The notes under the pieces are model-generated. The model saw nothing but the letters and a program-made list of their open reading frames with translations, was not told the DNA's origin and did no database searches. Positions 63,338-64,000 of a DNA stretch of 64,000 bases are shown here, in pieces (within the stretch, counting starts at the first letter, position 1; every line of letters begins with the position of its first letter). The translations under genes were made by a program, and so were the position numbers. This DNA comes from an uncultured Bacteroidales bacterium (lineage in GTDB: Bacteria > Bacteroidota > Bacteroidia > Bacteroidales > UBA11471): positions 1 to 64,000 of the forward strand of contig CALUZW010000001.1 of the NCBI GenBank assembly GCA_944325415.1, read 5' to 3'.

Positions 63338-64000
63338 ATGAAAAAGAGTGCTTTGCAGGTGGCCCGTGCCTCGTATCAGCCTAAGTTGCCCAAGTCGCTG
63401 AAAGGTCCGGTGCGCATCAAGGAAGGGGAGCCTACCCAGTCGGTGGCCGACCAGGAAGAGATTGCCGCCCTTTTCCCGAATACTTATGGAATGCCGGTCC
63501 TGGCTTTTGAACCTTCGGAGGAGGAGAAATCCTATCCGGCCATCAACGTGGGCGTGATTCTTTCGGGTGGTCAGGCACCTGGCGGACACAATGTCATTGC
63601 CGGCCTTTTCGATGGAATCAAGAAAATGAACAAAGATTCGCGTCTCTTCGGCTTTTTGCTCGGCCCGGCAGGCCTCATCGACCACAAATACAAGGAGCTC
63701 ACTGCCGATATTATCGACGAATACCGCAACACGGGAGGTTTCGATATTATCGGTTCGGGACGTACAAAGCTTGAAAAGAAAGAACAGTTCGATAAAGGTC
63801 TTCAAATCTTGAAGGACTTGAACATCACCGCCTTGGTTATTATTGGAGGTGATGATTCCAATACCAATGCCTGCGTCCTGGCCGAGTATTACAAGCAGAT
63901 AGGAGCCGGCGTGCAGGTGATAGGTTGCCCCAAGACCATCGACGGCGACCTGAAAAACGAGATGATAGAGAGCTCGTTCGGATTCGATACCGCCTGCAAG
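63338..64000 (+). CDS. pfp: Diphosphate--fructose-6-phosphate 1-phosphotransferase, N-terminal part
   Basis: The first 221 codons are visible; the gene runs off the window. PPi-dependent phosphofructokinase, which interconverts fructose 6-phosphate and fructose 1,6-bisphosphate reversibly with pyrophosphate. The opening SYQPKLPKSLKGPV, the VILSGGQAPGGHNVIAG phosphate-binding loop (about residues 73-89), the VIIGGDDSNTNA segment (about 168-179, Asp-Asp where ATP enzymes have Gly-Asp) and CPKTIDGDLKN (about 199-209) are those of the long PFP subfamily used by Bacteroidales. It is divergent from the scaffold gene. Confidence 0.95.
   Translation, partial: MKKSALQVARASYQPKLPKSLKGPVRIKEGEPTQSVADQEEIAALFPNTYGMPVLAFEPSEEEKSYPAINVGVILSGGQAPGGHNVIAGLFDGIKKMNKDSRLFGFLLGPAGLIDHKYKELTADIIDEYRNTGGFDIIGSGRTKLEKKEQFDKGLQILKDLNITALVIIGGDDSNTNACVLAEYYKQIGAGVQVIGCPKTIDGDLKNEMIESSFGFDTACK

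Overview
The window reads as chromosome of a gut-type Bacteroidales (phylum Bacteroidota). The signs are two SusC/SusD pairs, many lipoproteins with acidic residues just after the lipobox cysteine, -7 promoter boxes of the TAnnTTTG type, a sodium-pumping methylmalonyl-CoA decarboxylase for propionate production, a PPi-dependent phosphofructokinase, and a gadB/glsA/gadC acid-resistance set. The moderately high GC and some gene sets remind me of Barnesiella-like bacteria, but the genus is a guess. I see no rRNA, tRNA, CRISPR array, transposase, integrase or phage gene.

Region 1 (1-30,600) is a pectin/rhamnose utilisation locus, all on the + strand. It opens with the 3' end of a GH106-type alpha-L-rhamnosidase. 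The cytoplasmic rhamnose pathway follows (rhaB kinase, rhaA isomerase, rhaT transporter, rhaD aldolase), then a GH105 unsaturated rhamnogalacturonyl hydrolase and a GH28 polygalacturonase. A second block holds an unrecognised six-hairpin-type glycosidase, a fasciclin lipoprotein, SusC1/SusD1, two more fasciclin lipoproteins, SusC2/SusD2 and a 1236-residue DUF4450-type glycosidase. Together they describe capture of rhamnose-containing pectin at the outer membrane, trimming in the periplasm and rhamnose breakdown in the cytoplasm. No regulator of the locus lies in the window.

Region 2 (30,600-39,000) holds a two-domain M16 zinc protease, a PP2C-like phosphatase, a GtrA-family protein, a metallophosphoesterase overlapping a small secreted protein, and a large acidic-tethered lipoprotein of unknown role.

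Region 3 (39,000-45,400) is a glutamate-dependent acid-resistance island: gadC, a two-pore-helix type channel gene whose filter reads TVGSN, glsA and gadB, then an MFS transporter. Region 4 (45,400-49,900) is the methylmalonyl-CoA decarboxylase operon with the epimerase gene first; its OadG-type subunit carries an N-terminal lamin-tail domain. dnaK follows, with a repeat-bearing leader.

Region 5 (52,300-59,500) carries a pectinesterase-like gene driven from a tandemly duplicated promoter-like module, a D-lactate dehydrogenase, an NhaC-type antiporter, and a four-gene operon (PgpA-like phosphatase, GtrA, CDP-alcohol phosphatidyltransferase, PAP2) that matches the layout of the Bacteroides inositol-lipid cluster but without the inositol-phosphate synthase gene next to it. 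Region 6 (59,500-64,000) holds a DUF2752 / GYF-CD225 pair, a small lipoprotein, a NifU-like scaffold with a cysteine-rich GGGtGRT protein of unknown function, and the 5' end of pfp.
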